From the NCBI GenBank assembly GCA_016200915.1, contig JACQDV010000031.1:1-37473 (forward strand): a stretch of DNA of 37,473 nt, read 5' to 3'. A model generated the notes under the pieces. It had not been told where the DNA came from. It did no database searches and was given only the letters and a program-made list of their open reading frames with translations. This stretch comes from Sphingobacteriales bacterium (lineage in GTDB: Bacteria > Bacteroidota > Bacteroidia > Chitinophagales > Chitinophagaceae). This document shows positions 1-8,216 of this stretch, piece by piece. Position numbers and translations under genes: made by a program. Each line of letters starts with the position of its first letter. Positions within the stretch are counted from its first letter, which is position 1.

Positions 1-556
1 AAGTGCTGATTGTTTAGTTATGCTTTTGTAATAGATAGAGTCTGTTATTGCAAGAGCAGATTGCTTCGCCAAGTTGCACAAGGCTCGCAAAGACGGGCAG
101 TGGGTTATTAATGTTGCTGTGTGGTAATGGTGGGCTGTTGTGCCCTTCCCGTCACTGCGAGGCACGAAGCAGTCTGCTTTATGAATTGGGTGGTAACTGC
201 AATTGTAAGTGCTGATTGTTTTGTTATGCTTTTGTAATAGGTAGAGCCTGTTACTGCAAGAGCAGATTGCTTCGCCAAGTTACACAAGGCTCCAAAGACG
301 GGCGGCGGGTTATTAATGTTGCTGTGTGGTAATGCTGTGCTGTTGTTCCCTTCCCGTCACTGCGAGGCACGAAGCAGTCTGCTTTATGAATTGGGTGGTA
401 ACTGCAATTGTAAGTGCTGATTGTTTTGTTATGCTTTTGTAATAGATAGAGTCTGTTATTGCAAGAGCAGATTGCTTCGCCAAGTTGCACAAGGCTCGCA
501 AAGACGGGCGGCGGGTTATTAATGTTGCTGTGTGGTAATGATGGGTTGTTGTGCCC
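1..556. repeat. Tandem 205-206 bp repeat, 2.7 copies
   Basis: Copies begin at 1, 207 and 412; the third is cut short near 556, where the sequence diverges. Copies differ by scattered substitutions only. Each unit holds an imperfect inverted repeat: an arm beginning GCAGATTGCTTCG (56-97 in copy 1) and a later arm reading CCCGTCACTGCGAG...CGAAGCAGTCTGC (148-177), which can pair across about 50 bases. Short reading frames inside are not convincing genes. The element resembles the dispersed GTCATTGCGAGG-type palindromes known in many bacterial genomes. The window starts inside the array, so more copies may lie to the left. Confidence 0.9.
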
Positions 557-636
557 TCATGCCGCAGAGTTCCCGGCTAATGCACAGGCTCGTAGGAGAT
601 TTTGCAGGAAAGAAAATAAACTACGATTAGTTGAAG

Positions 637-1176
637 TTAATTTTGTAAGTGAAAGAAGTTCTCTATAATGTCACTAATACCATTTTTTAAATATTCGGTA
701 TTTTCAGATGAGTATTCTTCATTTGTAAAATGTATTTTAGTTTGATTTAGTAAATCAATTGCGTTTACTCCTTCTTCTTCAGTTTTCGGATGTTCTTTAA
801 TAAACTCTTCTATTGCATCTATTAAATTATCAATCAAGAGAAGTGTCATTTCACTGATTTTTTCCACCTGCCCAATTGTATTACATGTATCAAGAATTTT
901 TGAAAAAGGAGAAGGAGATTTACTGCTTACTATATCAAATGCTTCAAGCCCCATAATATCGGATGGTTTAATAATTACTTCTTCACCAACTGAACTACTT
1001 TGAGCCGATAATAAACTATTGTACCTGTTAAATCTTGCTGATATAATTTTATCGAATGGCTCCGCAATAGCATTGCCGGGTCTCCCATAATACTCCTTGC
1101 CATTTATCAAAACCTTAAATAAAATATAATGTGGAGTATTCCACATTTCTTCTAAACTGTTTAATGGTGAATACAT
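637..1176 (-). CDS. Hypothetical protein, 179 aa
   Basis: I do not recognise a family. The protein is soluble-looking, with no signal peptide or membrane segment, and acidic in its C-terminal half. The N-terminal half holds a short beta-like stretch (HYILFKVLINGKEYYGR), and residues about 100-130 look like an amphipathic helix rich in Ile, Leu and Glu. The DNA is more AT-rich than the adjacent dnaK gene and the reading frame is clean, which supports a real gene, possibly acquired by transfer. It lies downstream of dnaK in the same direction but beyond the dnaK terminator, and directly beside the tandem repeat. No promoter was identified. Confidence 0.6.
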   Translation of the reverse strand: MYSPLNSLEEMWNTPHYILFKVLINGKEYYGRPGNAIAEPFDKIISARFNRYNSLLSAQSSSVGEEVIIKPSDIMGLEAFDIVSSKSPSPFSKILDTCNTIGQVEKISEMTLLLIDNLIDAIEEFIKEHPKTEEEGVNAIDLLNQTKIHFTNEEYSSENTEYLKNGISDIIENFFHLQN

Positions 1177-1259
1177 ATTTTATTGATTTTGTTAAATCCT
1201 CTTTTTTTAACATTAAAAGAAATACGTATCTGGATATTATAAACATTTCTTTATAAATC

Positions 1260-1288
1260 AAAGCCCCAACTTGCGTTAGGGCTTTTTA
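1260..1288 (-). terminator. Intrinsic terminator of dnaK
   Basis: Stem of 11 pairs with one mismatch (1260-1270 against 1275-1285, loop TTGC) just after the dnaK stop codon. The outer seven pairs are AAAGCCC/GGGCTTT. T-rich sequence follows on both strands, so it could work in both directions. Confidence 0.7.
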
Positions 1289-1293
1289 ATATA

Positions 1294-3210
1294 TTACTTC
1301 ACTTCCTCAAACTGCGCATCCTCCACATTATCACCTTTACCACCAGTTTGTTGTTGTGATCCATCAGCGGCACCGGCATCAGGGCCGGGTTGTGCTCCGC
1401 CTTGTTCCTGTGTTGCTTTGTACAGTTCTTCACTGGCGGCTGTCCATGCGTTGTTCATTTCTGTAACGGCTGCATCTACTGCGCTTATGTCTTGTGATTT
1501 GTGTGCTTCTTTCAGTTTGGCTAATGCCGCTTCAATAGGAGCTTTCTTATCAGCAGGTATCTTGTCGCCATATTCCTTCAGTTGTTTTTCTGTCTGGAAT
1601 ATTAAGCTATCCGCCTGGTTCATCTTATCTACTTTTTCTTTGGCTGCTTTATCTTCTGCTTCATGAGCTTTTGCTTCTGCTTTCATTTTTTCTACTTCAT
1701 CTTTGCTCAACCCGCTTCCTGCTTCAATACGAATCTTTTGCTCTTTACCAGTGCCTTTATCTTTAGCGGTAACGTGTAAGATACCGTTGGCATCAATATC
1801 AAATATTACTTCGATCTGTGGTACACCACGGGGAGCCGGTGGAATACCATCGAGATTAAACATACCCAAGCTCTTATTCTGGCCCGCCATTGGACGTTCA
1901 CCCTGCAATACATGAATCTGTACACCGGGCTGATTATCGCTGGCAGTAGAGAATGTTTCTGATTTTTTGGTTGGGATAGTTGTGTTGCTGTCGATCAATC
2001 TTGTCATTACACCACCCATGGTTTCAATACCGAGTGATAATGGAGTAACGTCGAGCAACAATACATCTTTTACTTCACCGGTTAATACCGCACCTTGTAT
2101 AGCAGCACCTACGGCTACCACCTCATCAGGATTCACACTCTTATTTGGTTTTTTACCAAAGAATTTTTCTACAATCTCCTGCACTTTAGGAATACGGGTA
2201 CTACCACCCACCAATATCACTTCATCAATTTTTGAAACATCATAACCTGCATCTTTTAATGCCTGTTCGCAGGGTTTCAAACATCTTGCAAATAAATTAT
2301 CGGCAAGTTGTTCAAACTTAGCACGGCTTAATTTTTTCACTAAGTGCTTGGGTACACCATCCACAGCGGTGATATAAGGAAGATTGATCTCTGTTTCTGA
2401 TGAAGAAGACAACTCAACTTTTGCTTTTTCACTCGCTTCTTTCAAACGCTGTAAAGCCATTGGATCTTTACGCAGGTCGATGGCTTCATCTTTTTTGAAT
2501 TCATCGGCCAGCCAGTCCATAATTACCTTATCAAAATCATCACCACCCAAGTGAGTATCACCATTGGTTGATTTTACTTCAAACACTCCATCACCTAATT
2601 CTAATACGGAGATATCGAATGTACCACCACCAAGGTCAAACACAGCGATATGATGATCTTTACCACCTTTATCCAAACCATAGGCTAACGCAGCAGCAGT
2701 AGGTTCGTTTACGATACGGCGAACATTTAGACCGGCAATTTCACCGGCTTCTTTAGTAGCCTGGCGTTGCGCATCGTTGAAGTAGGCAGGAACGGTGATA
2801 ACTGCATCCGTTACTTCCTGGCCTAAGTAATCTTCGGCTGTTTTCTTCATTTTTTGAAGGGTCATAGCACTGATTTCCTGTGGCGTATATAAACGGCCGT
2901 CTATGTCAATACGTACGGTATTATTGTCACCTTTTACCACTTTGTAGCTCCAGTGGCTGATTTCTTCACCCACTTCATCGTAACGGCGGCCCATAAAACG
3001 CTTCACACTCATAATGGTGTTATGCGGATTGGTGATGGCCTGGCGTTTAGCCGGGTCACCCACTTTACGTTCACCATTTTTAAGAAAAGCCACTACAGAC
3101 GGGGTTGTACGGCGTCCTTCGTCATTGGCAATTACTACCGGCTCGTTACCCTCTAAAACGGATACGCAGCTATTGGTAGTTCCTAAGTCTATACCTATTA
3201 TTTTTCCCAT
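1294..3210 (-). CDS. dnaK: Molecular chaperone DnaK (Hsp70)
   Basis: ATP-dependent Hsp70 chaperone that binds exposed hydrophobic peptides and works with DnaJ and GrpE in the cytoplasm. The 638 aa length is typical. The ATPase domain opens with [16 protein letters not shown] (residues 6-21) and contains the phosphate-binding [15 protein letters not shown] near residue 190 and the [11 protein letters not shown] motif near 340. The linker [13 protein letters not shown] leads into the substrate-binding domain, then a helical lid and a Gln/Gly-rich tail ending in an acidic EDAQFEEVK, the usual bacterial DnaK ending. No dnaJ or grpE lies in the window. No CIRCE-type inverted repeat was seen upstream. 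Confidence 0.98.
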   Translation of the reverse strand: MGKIIGIDLGTTNSCVSVLEGNEPVVIANDEGRRTTPSVVAFLKNGERKVGDPAKRQAITNPHNTIMSVKRFMGRRYDEVGEEISHWSYKVVKGDNNTVRIDIDGRLYTPQEISAMTLQKMKKTAEDYLGQEVTDAVITVPAYFNDAQRQATKEAGEIAGLNVRRIVNEPTAAALAYGLDKGGKDHHIAVFDLGGGTFDISVLELGDGVFEVKSTNGDTHLGGDDFDKVIMDWLADEFKKDEAIDLRKDPMALQRLKEASEKAKVELSSSSETEINLPYITAVDGVPKHLVKKLSRAKFEQLADNLFARCLKPCEQALKDAGYDVSKIDEVILVGGSTRIPKVQEIVEKFFGKKPNKSVNPDEVVAVGAAIQGAVLTGEVKDVLLLDVTPLSLGIETMGGVMTRLIDSNTTIPTKKSETFSTASDNQPGVQIHVLQGERPMAGQNKSLGMFNLDGIPPAPRGVPQIEVIFDIDANGILHVTAKDKGTGKEQKIRIEAGSGLSKDEVEKMKAEAKAHEAEDKAAKEKVDKMNQADSLIFQTEKQLKEYGDKIPADKKAPIEAALAKLKEAHKSQDISAVDAAVTEMNNAWTAASEELYKATQEQGGAQPGPDAGAADGSQQQTGGKGDNVEDAQFEEVK

Positions 3211-3305
3211 AGTAAAATAGAATTTAACGTTCAGCAGTAACTGTCAATCATTATGCCATAGGGGTGCGGGGTGAAATAATGGCAGGAAACGCTTAACGCA
3301 AAAAG

Positions 3306-3376
3306 CTGAACGCCTAATGCAGAAGGCCAAAAGCAAAGAACAAAACGCATTTTGCGTTGAGCATTAGGCGTTCAGC
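3306..3376. repeat. Intergenic inverted repeat between dnaK and the DUF4403 gene
   Basis: A perfect 16 bp inverted repeat (GCTGAACGCCTAATGC at 3306-3321, its complement at 3361-3376) surrounds a second small hairpin (AACGCA-TTT-TGCGTT, 3345-3359). It lies between two divergent genes, so it is not an ordinary terminator. It may be a dispersed palindromic element or a regulatory structure. The rest of the 3211-3429 gap shows nothing else clear. Confidence 0.75.
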
Positions 3377-3429
3377 ATTAAGCACAGAATTTAATTCTTC
3401 CTTTGCAACTGATTTATTTATTTTGAGGC

Positions 3430-4848
3430 ATGCTTAACCCGAGGCTTTTAATTATTACCGGCATATTGTTCCTGGCATCCTGTTCCAAAAAGATCATTCC
3501 CGAAAAGCCGGCTGTTTACAATACCGATTATAAGCTGGATACGCTTCCATTGAGTGAGATTGATATTCCCGTTAAAATAAATCTGAAACCTCTGTATGAT
3601 TTAGCGGAGAAGAAAGTGGAGACTGTATATACGTCAGATAATTATCCCAACGTATGGCAATACGACGGTTGTGATACCCGCTACATGTACCAGTTTAAAA
3701 GAGATAAGTTGCGCATGAGCACTAAAGGCAATGTGCTGCAATTAGCTTTTTCCGGTTTTTATAAAGTAAAAGGATCACAACGGGTATGTGTGGGCAGCAC
3801 AGGTGTAAGTCCGTGGGCACCGGATTGTTCCTGTGGCTACAAAGAAGAACCGAGAAGAGTGGAAGTGGGATTTAAAGCAGTAATAGGTGTTCATTCTGAT
3901 TATTCCATTTCACCCATCATTGAACGAATGGAGCCATTGGCGATTGATAAATGCGAAGTATGTTTCTTTAAAAAAGATATCACCAAAACAGTAATGGATC
4001 AACTGAAGCTGGAATTAGATAGTGCCAAGATAAATTTGATGGATACATTGAGCAAGATGAACCTGCGCAGCCAGTTTCAAAACATTTGGGATAAGCTCAA
4101 CAGCGGACAAAACTTATACGGACTTGGTTATTTAAAAATGAACCCTGAAAAGATACGCATCAGCAGTTTGATTGCCGATAATGATACGATCAGTTTGAGT
4201 GTGGGGCTTTCAGCAAGACCGATTATTAGTTCAGTAAAACCAGCAGATACAAAAACACCGATTCCCAACATCAGCGATTTTAAGCAACGCAGCGGTTTCA
4301 ATTTGTTTTTAGATGCACAGTTGGATTATGATTCGCTGAGCAATATTGTTACGAGCCGGATGAAAGGTTATAGAATGGACATCAGCCAGGTGCCACAGAA
4401 ATATGTGATTGTAGAATCTGTAAAAATTTATGGTGATGGAAAAGATAAGCTGATATTAGGAGTGGAGTTTAGTGGAAGCAACAGTGGTATGATGTACTTC
4501 ATCGGTAAACCTGTTTATGATAAAGCCACCGGAATATTAGAAATAAAGAATCTTGATTATGACCTCAAAACAAAGAATCTTTTTTTGAATACTGCCAAAT
4601 GGTTATTTGATAAAAAGATTTTGAATGCACTGAACAAACATTCCAAATTTGAAATTGCGAATTACATCAATAATTTATTACCGCAGTTAAATCAGCAACT
4701 CAACCGGGAAGTGTACAAAGGAATTTTTACCACCGGCAAAATGGAAACATTGCAGGTAACCGATCTTTTACCGGCAACCGGTGTATTTATTCTTCGTTGT
4801 AATGCAAAAGGAGAATTAGCGATGCAGGTTAATTCAATCAATCTTTAA
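3430..4848 (+). CDS. DUF4403 family lipoprotein
   Basis: Predicted envelope lipoprotein of 472 aa: the signal LLIITGILFLASC gives a lipobox with Cys at about residue 18. After it comes a stretch typical of the DUF4403 family (SEIDIPVKINLKPLYDLAEK), in which a paired beta-rich module is repeated. The middle is Cys-containing (YDGCDTRYMYQFKRD, CSCGYKEE) and the C-terminal part carries long amphipathic helices (FEIANYINNLLPQLNQQLN). The family's biochemical role is not established; the amphipathic layout would suit lipid or membrane association (inference). A box reading TATTTTG ends five bases before the ATG and may be a -7 element giving a leaderless message. Confidence 0.85.
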   Translation: MLNPRLLIITGILFLASCSKKIIPEKPAVYNTDYKLDTLPLSEIDIPVKINLKPLYDLAEKKVETVYTSDNYPNVWQYDGCDTRYMYQFKRDKLRMSTKGNVLQLAFSGFYKVKGSQRVCVGSTGVSPWAPDCSCGYKEEPRRVEVGFKAVIGVHSDYSISPIIERMEPLAIDKCEVCFFKKDITKTVMDQLKLELDSAKINLMDTLSKMNLRSQFQNIWDKLNSGQNLYGLGYLKMNPEKIRISSLIADNDTISLSVGLSARPIISSVKPADTKTPIPNISDFKQRSGFNLFLDAQLDYDSLSNIVTSRMKGYRMDISQVPQKYVIVESVKIYGDGKDKLILGVEFSGSNSGMMYFIGKPVYDKATGILEIKNLDYDLKTKNLFLNTAKWLFDKKILNALNKHSKFEIANYINNLLPQLNQQLNREVYKGIFTTGKMETLQVTDLLPATGVFILRCNAKGELAMQVNSINL

Positions 4849-4958
4849 AAACTATTTGGAAGGATGGAACGCTGATAAAGCAGATGAGTTATGATTTGTT
4901 AAGATGAGATCAGCGAAAAATCATAATCATCATAATAAATCAGTGTTCAATCAAAAAT

Positions 4959-5459
4959 TCAATCTACCTCTAAAGAAACTTCTTCTGTACGGAAGCTGAA
5001 ATGTTTTTGTGTGATATAACTGAATACCACCACGATCACCGTAGTGATGATCTGTGAAATGGTTGGATAGATATGACAATATTCAACAAATACTTTCAGG
5101 AAAATATAATTCAGCACCACGCAAACCATTACCAGTAAAAAATAACGGAACAATTGTATTCTTCCTTTCAATGTACTTTCTGTCCACACTACGTATTTTG
5201 ATAAAGCAAAACCAATAGGAAAGGTAATGATGAATGAAGTTAAGAAAGCAGCTATATAAGGTGTAAAGGCAATAAAACCCAGATGTACTACCTGCTTATG
5301 AAAAATAAAATTATAACTGATGAAATATAGAAAGATGCTGAGTAAAGTATTACCACCGCCACAGGCTGCATAATGAAAAGTTCGCTTATCCATTATTTTG
5401 CTGAATGGCGGGTAGAAGAAATCTAAAAAGTTTAATATTCCATCACGGACGTTTCTCAT
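4959..5459 (-). CDS. GtrA-like multi-pass membrane protein
   Basis: 166 aa with four predicted transmembrane helices, the size and layout of the GtrA/DPMS1 family, whose members are thought to help move lipid-linked sugars across the inner membrane. Hydrophobic stretches include LLSIFLYFISYNFIF, the region around AFLTSFIITFPIGFALSKYVVW, YFLLVMVCVVLNYIFL and IITTVIVVVFSYITQKHF; the final TQKHFSF is typical of GtrA. I chose the start MRNVRDGILNF. A longer frame runs up to 5540, but its extra part crosses a consensus promoter (5469-5497) and the terminator of the upstream gene (5529-5558). No glycosyltransferase is adjacent, so its substrate is unknown. Confidence 0.85.
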   Translation of the reverse strand: MRNVRDGILNFLDFFYPPFSKIMDKRTFHYAACGGGNTLLSIFLYFISYNFIFHKQVVHLGFIAFTPYIAAFLTSFIITFPIGFALSKYVVWTESTLKGRIQLFRYFLLVMVCVVLNYIFLKVFVEYCHIYPTISQIITTVIVVVFSYITQKHFSFRTEEVSLEVD

Positions 5460-5468
5460 AAATTTCGG

Positions 5469-5497
5469 CAAATATAATACTTGTCCGCCACAGGCAA
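5469..5497 (-). promoter_or_regulatory. Predicted Bacteroidota promoter of the gtrA-like gene
   Basis: Minus strand: TTG (5497-5495), 18-base spacer, then TATATTTG (5476-5469), an exact TAnnTTTG -7 box. The start codon follows nine bases later. Confidence 0.65.
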
Positions 5498-5528
5498 AAA
5501 GCCGTTTATACAATTCAGTGTTAATAAG

Positions 5529-5558
5529 AAAGCCCTCCATTTATCAATGAAGGGCTTT
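5529..5558 (-). terminator. Intrinsic terminator after the 5580-6077 gene
   Basis: 13-pair stem with one mismatch (5529-5541 against 5546-5558, loop TATC); on the minus strand the GGGCTTT arm runs into a T-rich tail. It starts about 20 bases after the stop codon of the upstream gene. Confidence 0.75.
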
Positions 5559-5579
5559 ACAACTTTAACTATGCAAAGA

Positions 5580-6077
5580 TTAAAAGGTATAACGTACTGC
5601 TAATCCACCCCAGCCACCATAAAAACCGTAATAAGCATCTGGTCCATTACCAAAATTCCACGAAGGTTGCCAGTCCAAACTCATATTGATGGGAGCACCT
5701 TTAAATTTATAATCCAAACCTAACACACCATCAATACCAGCATAAGAACCGGAATAGTTATAACCATAACGATCTTTCCAGCGGGTATTCCAGAAACCAA
5801 TATGTGCACCCGGACCAACATACCATTTTAACCCTTGTGCACCATTGATGTCTCCATGAAATTCATAAAGACCGGTGATGCGGCTTCCATATCTCCAGAA
5901 ATATCCTAAACCTTCTATTGCGGCATTGGGTTTTATAAAATGTTTGATAGTAACGGCGCCACCATCACCAAACTTAACACCGAGTGCAGTTTTGTAAGTT
6001 GATCCCATACTTTGAGCGGATAGATGTGTGAACGAAATGAAGAGCAACATAGCTGTTGCGAATAAAGCCTTTCTCAT
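5580..6077 (-). CDS. Secreted, probably outer-membrane beta-barrel protein
   Basis: 165 aa beginning with a clear signal peptide (MRKALFATAMLLFISFTHLSAQ). The mature part is rich in Gly, Tyr, Trp and Phe with alternating residues (GLKWYVGPGAHIGFWNTRW, GIDGVLGLDYKFKG, WGGLAVRYTF), and ends in an aromatic residue, as small beta-barrel proteins do. It resembles short outer-membrane proteins common in Bacteroidota, with no known activity. The start is the ATG at the signal peptide; a longer frame can only begin at a TTG at 6122. A sigma54-like box lies upstream. It is followed by its own terminator, so it seems monocistronic. Confidence 0.8.
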   Translation of the reverse strand: MRKALFATAMLLFISFTHLSAQSMGSTYKTALGVKFGDGGAVTIKHFIKPNAAIEGLGYFWRYGSRITGLYEFHGDINGAQGLKWYVGPGAHIGFWNTRWKDRYGYNYSGSYAGIDGVLGLDYKFKGAPINMSLDWQPSWNFGNGPDAYYGFYGGWGGLAVRYTF

Positions 6078-6106
6078 AATTATAATTTTTGTTCTGCCCA
6101 AGACTT

Positions 6107-6122
6107 TAAAAAATCGTGCCAA
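6107..6122 (-). promoter_or_regulatory. Possible sigma54-like promoter
   Basis: Minus strand TTGGCACG (6122-6115) is a perfect -24 box, but the -12 position reads TTTA rather than TTGC. Predicted start of transcription would be near 6096, about 20 bases before the ATG at 6077. The missing GC at -12 makes this weak. Confidence 0.3.
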
Positions 6123-6143
6123 AAAAGAAAGGCGCTGCTATAT

Positions 6144-6176
6144 TTAGTTATGTAATTGTAAAAATTCCTTTACCAT
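6144..6176 (-). pseudogene. Duplicated 3' end of the glycerophosphodiesterase gene
   Basis: A 33-base copy of the last 11 codons of the neighbouring gene (6250-6282), identical at 30 of 33 positions. It still reads MVKEFLQLHN-stop against MVKEFLQPHN-stop in the gene. The match stops abruptly at both ends. An inverted repeat (6185-6246) lies between the two copies. Confidence 0.85.
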
Positions 6177-6184
6177 TTGGCGTA

Positions 6185-6246
6185 AAACCTCACAAGTTTA
6201 TGAAAACACCTCCAATAAAAACACATTTATTAAACCTGTGAGGTTT
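6185..6246. repeat. Inverted repeat / possible terminator
   Basis: Arms AAACCTCACAAGTTTA (6185-6200) and TAAACCTGTGAGGTTT (6231-6246) pair at 15 of 16 positions. It follows the minus-strand phosphodiesterase gene and could end its transcription, though the 30-base loop is large; a dispersed intergenic palindrome is the alternative. Confidence 0.7.
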
Positions 6247-6249
6247 GTA

Positions 6250-7161
6250 TTAGTTATGTGGTTGTAAAAATTCTTTTACCATTATATCAGGATAATCAGT
6301 GATGATGCCGTCCACACCCAACTCAATTAAATCTTTTGCAGGTTTAATATCATTGATGGTCCATGGAATTACTTTAATGTTGTGTTTGCGGCAATAATCA
6401 ATCATGTGAGTGCTTACTAATAAATAATGCGGACTGTAAATAGTGGGAGTAAAGCCTAATTTTTTAATTTGTTTTTCTATTGGAGTGAATATCCCTTCTT
6501 CAATTAAAGCAGCAGTTTTAATAGCTGGGTATTTTTTATGAATGATCTGCAGTGTACGAAAATCAAATGACTGAATGATTACTCTGTCTTCAATTTTTCT
6601 ATCCATGATCACTTTCATTAATAACTCCACAAATTCATCCGGTAATGGATGATAAATGGAATCACCTTCTGGAGCACTTTTTGTTTCTATATTATATTGA
6701 ACAGGTTTCAAACGATGCTGCTGAATATAATGTTCAACGCTATCAATCAGATCGCCCAGCAAGGGTTTATGTACTTTCATTTTCTGCTGATGGGTAAAAC
6801 GGGGATGAGGACGGCTACCAACATCCCACTTACTTATCTCTTCATACGTCATTTGATAAACGTTGAGATTTTTTTCTTCAGCTTCCGTAACTAATGTTCC
6901 ATCGGGTTTGGTACTTATTTCATGATTAAAGAAAGGCTCATGCGAAACAATCACCTGCTTATCTTTTGTAATACTGGCATCCATTTCCAGGGTAGTTACA
7001 CCGATATCAATAGCTTTGATCATTGCAGGAATGGTATTCTCCGGCATTAAAGCACGGCAGCCCCTGTGTCCTTCAATATCCAAATGTTCTACTCTCATTG
7101 AATGTTCTTTGCAGGCTGATAATACTAACATCCATACTGCCAGCCAATGTTTATACTGCAT
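6250..7161 (-). CDS. Glycerophosphodiester phosphodiesterase lipoprotein
   Basis: Hydrolyses glycerophosphodiesters to glycerol 3-phosphate and an alcohol. The 303 aa protein starts with a lipoprotein signal (MQYKHWLAVWMLVLSAC), so it probably acts in the periplasm. The family's TIM-barrel motifs are present: EGHRGCRALMPENTIPA near the N-terminus (catalytic His and Arg, substrate-binding Glu-Asn), the metal-binding TTLEMDASITKD, the second catalytic His in VSHEPFFNHE, and a C-terminal VIPWTINDIKPAKDLIELG and DGIITDYPD. The start MQYKHW is chosen because the longer frame would begin inside the predicted -7 box. Its last 11 codons are duplicated downstream. Confidence 0.92.
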   Translation of the reverse strand: MQYKHWLAVWMLVLSACKEHSMRVEHLDIEGHRGCRALMPENTIPAMIKAIDIGVTTLEMDASITKDKQVIVSHEPFFNHEISTKPDGTLVTEAEEKNLNVYQMTYEEISKWDVGSRPHPRFTHQQKMKVHKPLLGDLIDSVEHYIQQHRLKPVQYNIETKSAPEGDSIYHPLPDEFVELLMKVIMDRKIEDRVIIQSFDFRTLQIIHKKYPAIKTAALIEEGIFTPIEKQIKKLGFTPTIYSPHYLLVSTHMIDYCRKHNIKVIPWTINDIKPAKDLIELGVDGIITDYPDIMVKEFLQPHN

Positions 7162-7178
7162 GATGAATAATTTCACTG

Positions 7179-7209
7179 CCAAGTTAATGGCTTACGGGTG
7201 CATTTCAAA
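7179..7209 (-). promoter_or_regulatory. Predicted promoter of the phosphodiesterase gene
   Basis: Minus strand: TTTG (7209-7206), 19-base spacer, TAACTTGG (7186-7179), one mismatch from TAnnTTTG. The ATG at 7161 follows after about 17 bases. Confidence 0.5.
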
Positions 7210-7257
7210 TTTTCGCAATGGATGACTTTTTTAGATTTCGATTAGCAGTCTTTTTAT

Positions 7258-7315
7258 CCCCTCCATGGAGGGGAAGCAGTGGTTTAAAATATAAGACTAT
7301 ATAATGGGGTGGGTC
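7258..7315. repeat. Palindromic repeat of the CCCCTCC/GGGGTGG family
   Basis: Perfect 16 bp palindrome CCCCTCCATGGAGGGG (7258-7273) followed about 30 bases later by GGGGTGGG (7306-7313). The same building blocks occur at 18424-18523 and 19989-20040. It lies between two divergent genes. Confidence 0.7.
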
Positions 7316-7374
7316 TGTATGCGAAAGATTGAAATGCACACATGGCTTATTGAACATCATTTCCATTCACTTAT

Positions 7375-7382
7375 TATTTTTG
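7375..7382 (+). promoter_or_regulatory. Possible -7 box of the methyltransferase gene
   Basis: TATTTTTG matches TAnnTTTG exactly. A TTG at 7350-7352 sits 22 bases upstream, slightly too far for the usual spacing. The start codon follows at 7397. Confidence 0.4.
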
Positions 7383-7396
7383 TGTAAAATTGATGC

Positions 7397-8143
7397 ATGG
7401 CAGAAAAGGAATGGTTTAAAGACTGGTTTAGTTCTCCGTACTATCATCTCCTGTATTTTGAACACGGAAAGCAGGAAGCTGCTGCTTTTATTGATAAGCT
7501 GGTGGATCATTTAAAACCTGCTTCCAACAGTTTAATGCTGGATGTTGCCTGTGGTAAAGGAAGACATAGTATTCTGCTGGCAGAAAAAGGATTTGTTGTT
7601 TCCGGTATTGATCTTTCCATTGAGAATATTACTGTTACTAAACAATTTGAAAAAGAAAACCTGCATTTCTACCAGCATGATATGCGGATGCCTTTCTGGG
7701 TCAATTACTTTGATTATGCATTTAACTTTTTTACCAGCTTTGGTTATTTTAAAACAAAAAGGGAACATGATAATTCCATCCGCACAATGGCTAATGCTAT
7801 TAAAGAAGACGGAATATTGATGATCGATTACCTTAATGTGCATTATGCGGAAAATCATTTAATACATAAGTTAGAGAAACAGGTTAATGGAATAAACTAT
7901 TTTATTACAAAATGGTTTGATGAAACACATTTCTATAAAAAGATAGTAGTGGAAGATGATGCTTTGGAAGAACCCGTTGAACACACAGAAAGAGTGGCTA
8001 AATTTTCTCTCGGTGACTTTACAGAAATGATGGCTTACCAGGGAGTGCAGGTGCAGGAAGTATTTGGTGATTACCAGTTAAGTCGATATGATGTAATTAA
8101 TTCTCCAAGAATGATTGTGATTGGGAAAAAGATAAAGAGGTGA
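7397..8143 (+). CDS. Class I SAM-dependent methyltransferase
   Basis: 248 aa protein with the Rossmann-type SAM-binding core: motif I LMLDVACGKGRHSILLAE (residues 47-64), the acidic end of strand 2 in VVSGIDLS, and motif IV-like FDYAFNFFTSFGYF near residue 112. The layout fits small-molecule methyltransferases of the methyltransferase type-11/25 group; the substrate cannot be told from sequence. No signal peptide, so cytoplasmic. It stands alone between a divergent phosphodiesterase gene and a convergent sulfatase-family gene. Confidence 0.88.
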   Translation: MAEKEWFKDWFSSPYYHLLYFEHGKQEAAAFIDKLVDHLKPASNSLMLDVACGKGRHSILLAEKGFVVSGIDLSIENITVTKQFEKENLHFYQHDMRMPFWVNYFDYAFNFFTSFGYFKTKREHDNSIRTMANAIKEDGILMIDYLNVHYAENHLIHKLEKQVNGINYFITKWFDETHFYKKIVVEDDALEEPVEHTERVAKFSLGDFTEMMAYQGVQVQEVFGDYQLSRYDVINSPRMIVIGKKIKR

Positions 8144-8172
8144 TTAGTTTATTGGTTTACTGGAAAAAAGGA

Positions 8173-8216
8173 ATCAACTTCTATTATCAACTATCCATTC
8201 TCCACTATCAACTGCC
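8173..8216. repeat. Dispersed repeat abutting a stop codon, copy 1
   Basis: Contains tccattctccactatcaact (8194-8213), identical to 20680-20699, with further similarity (CAACTTCTAT) upstream. In both places it ends at CCC and then CTA, the complement of the TAG stop of a minus-strand reading frame (here 8217-8219). Confidence 0.8.

Noticed and set aside
1-556. CRISPR-like array
   Set aside because: Whole 205 bp units are repeated without unique spacers; no cas genes are near.
459-668. Open frame of 69 codons on the plus strand
   Set aside because: Lies across repeat DNA and the 3' end of the minus-strand gene; composition is not gene-like.
3211-3270. TTGACA-like promoter upstream of dnaK
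   Set aside because: TTGACA is present on the minus strand but no suitable -7 or -10 box lies at a usable distance.
5460-5540. Longer N-terminus for the GtrA-like protein
   Set aside because: The extension runs over a consensus promoter and the upstream gene's terminator and lacks family similarity.
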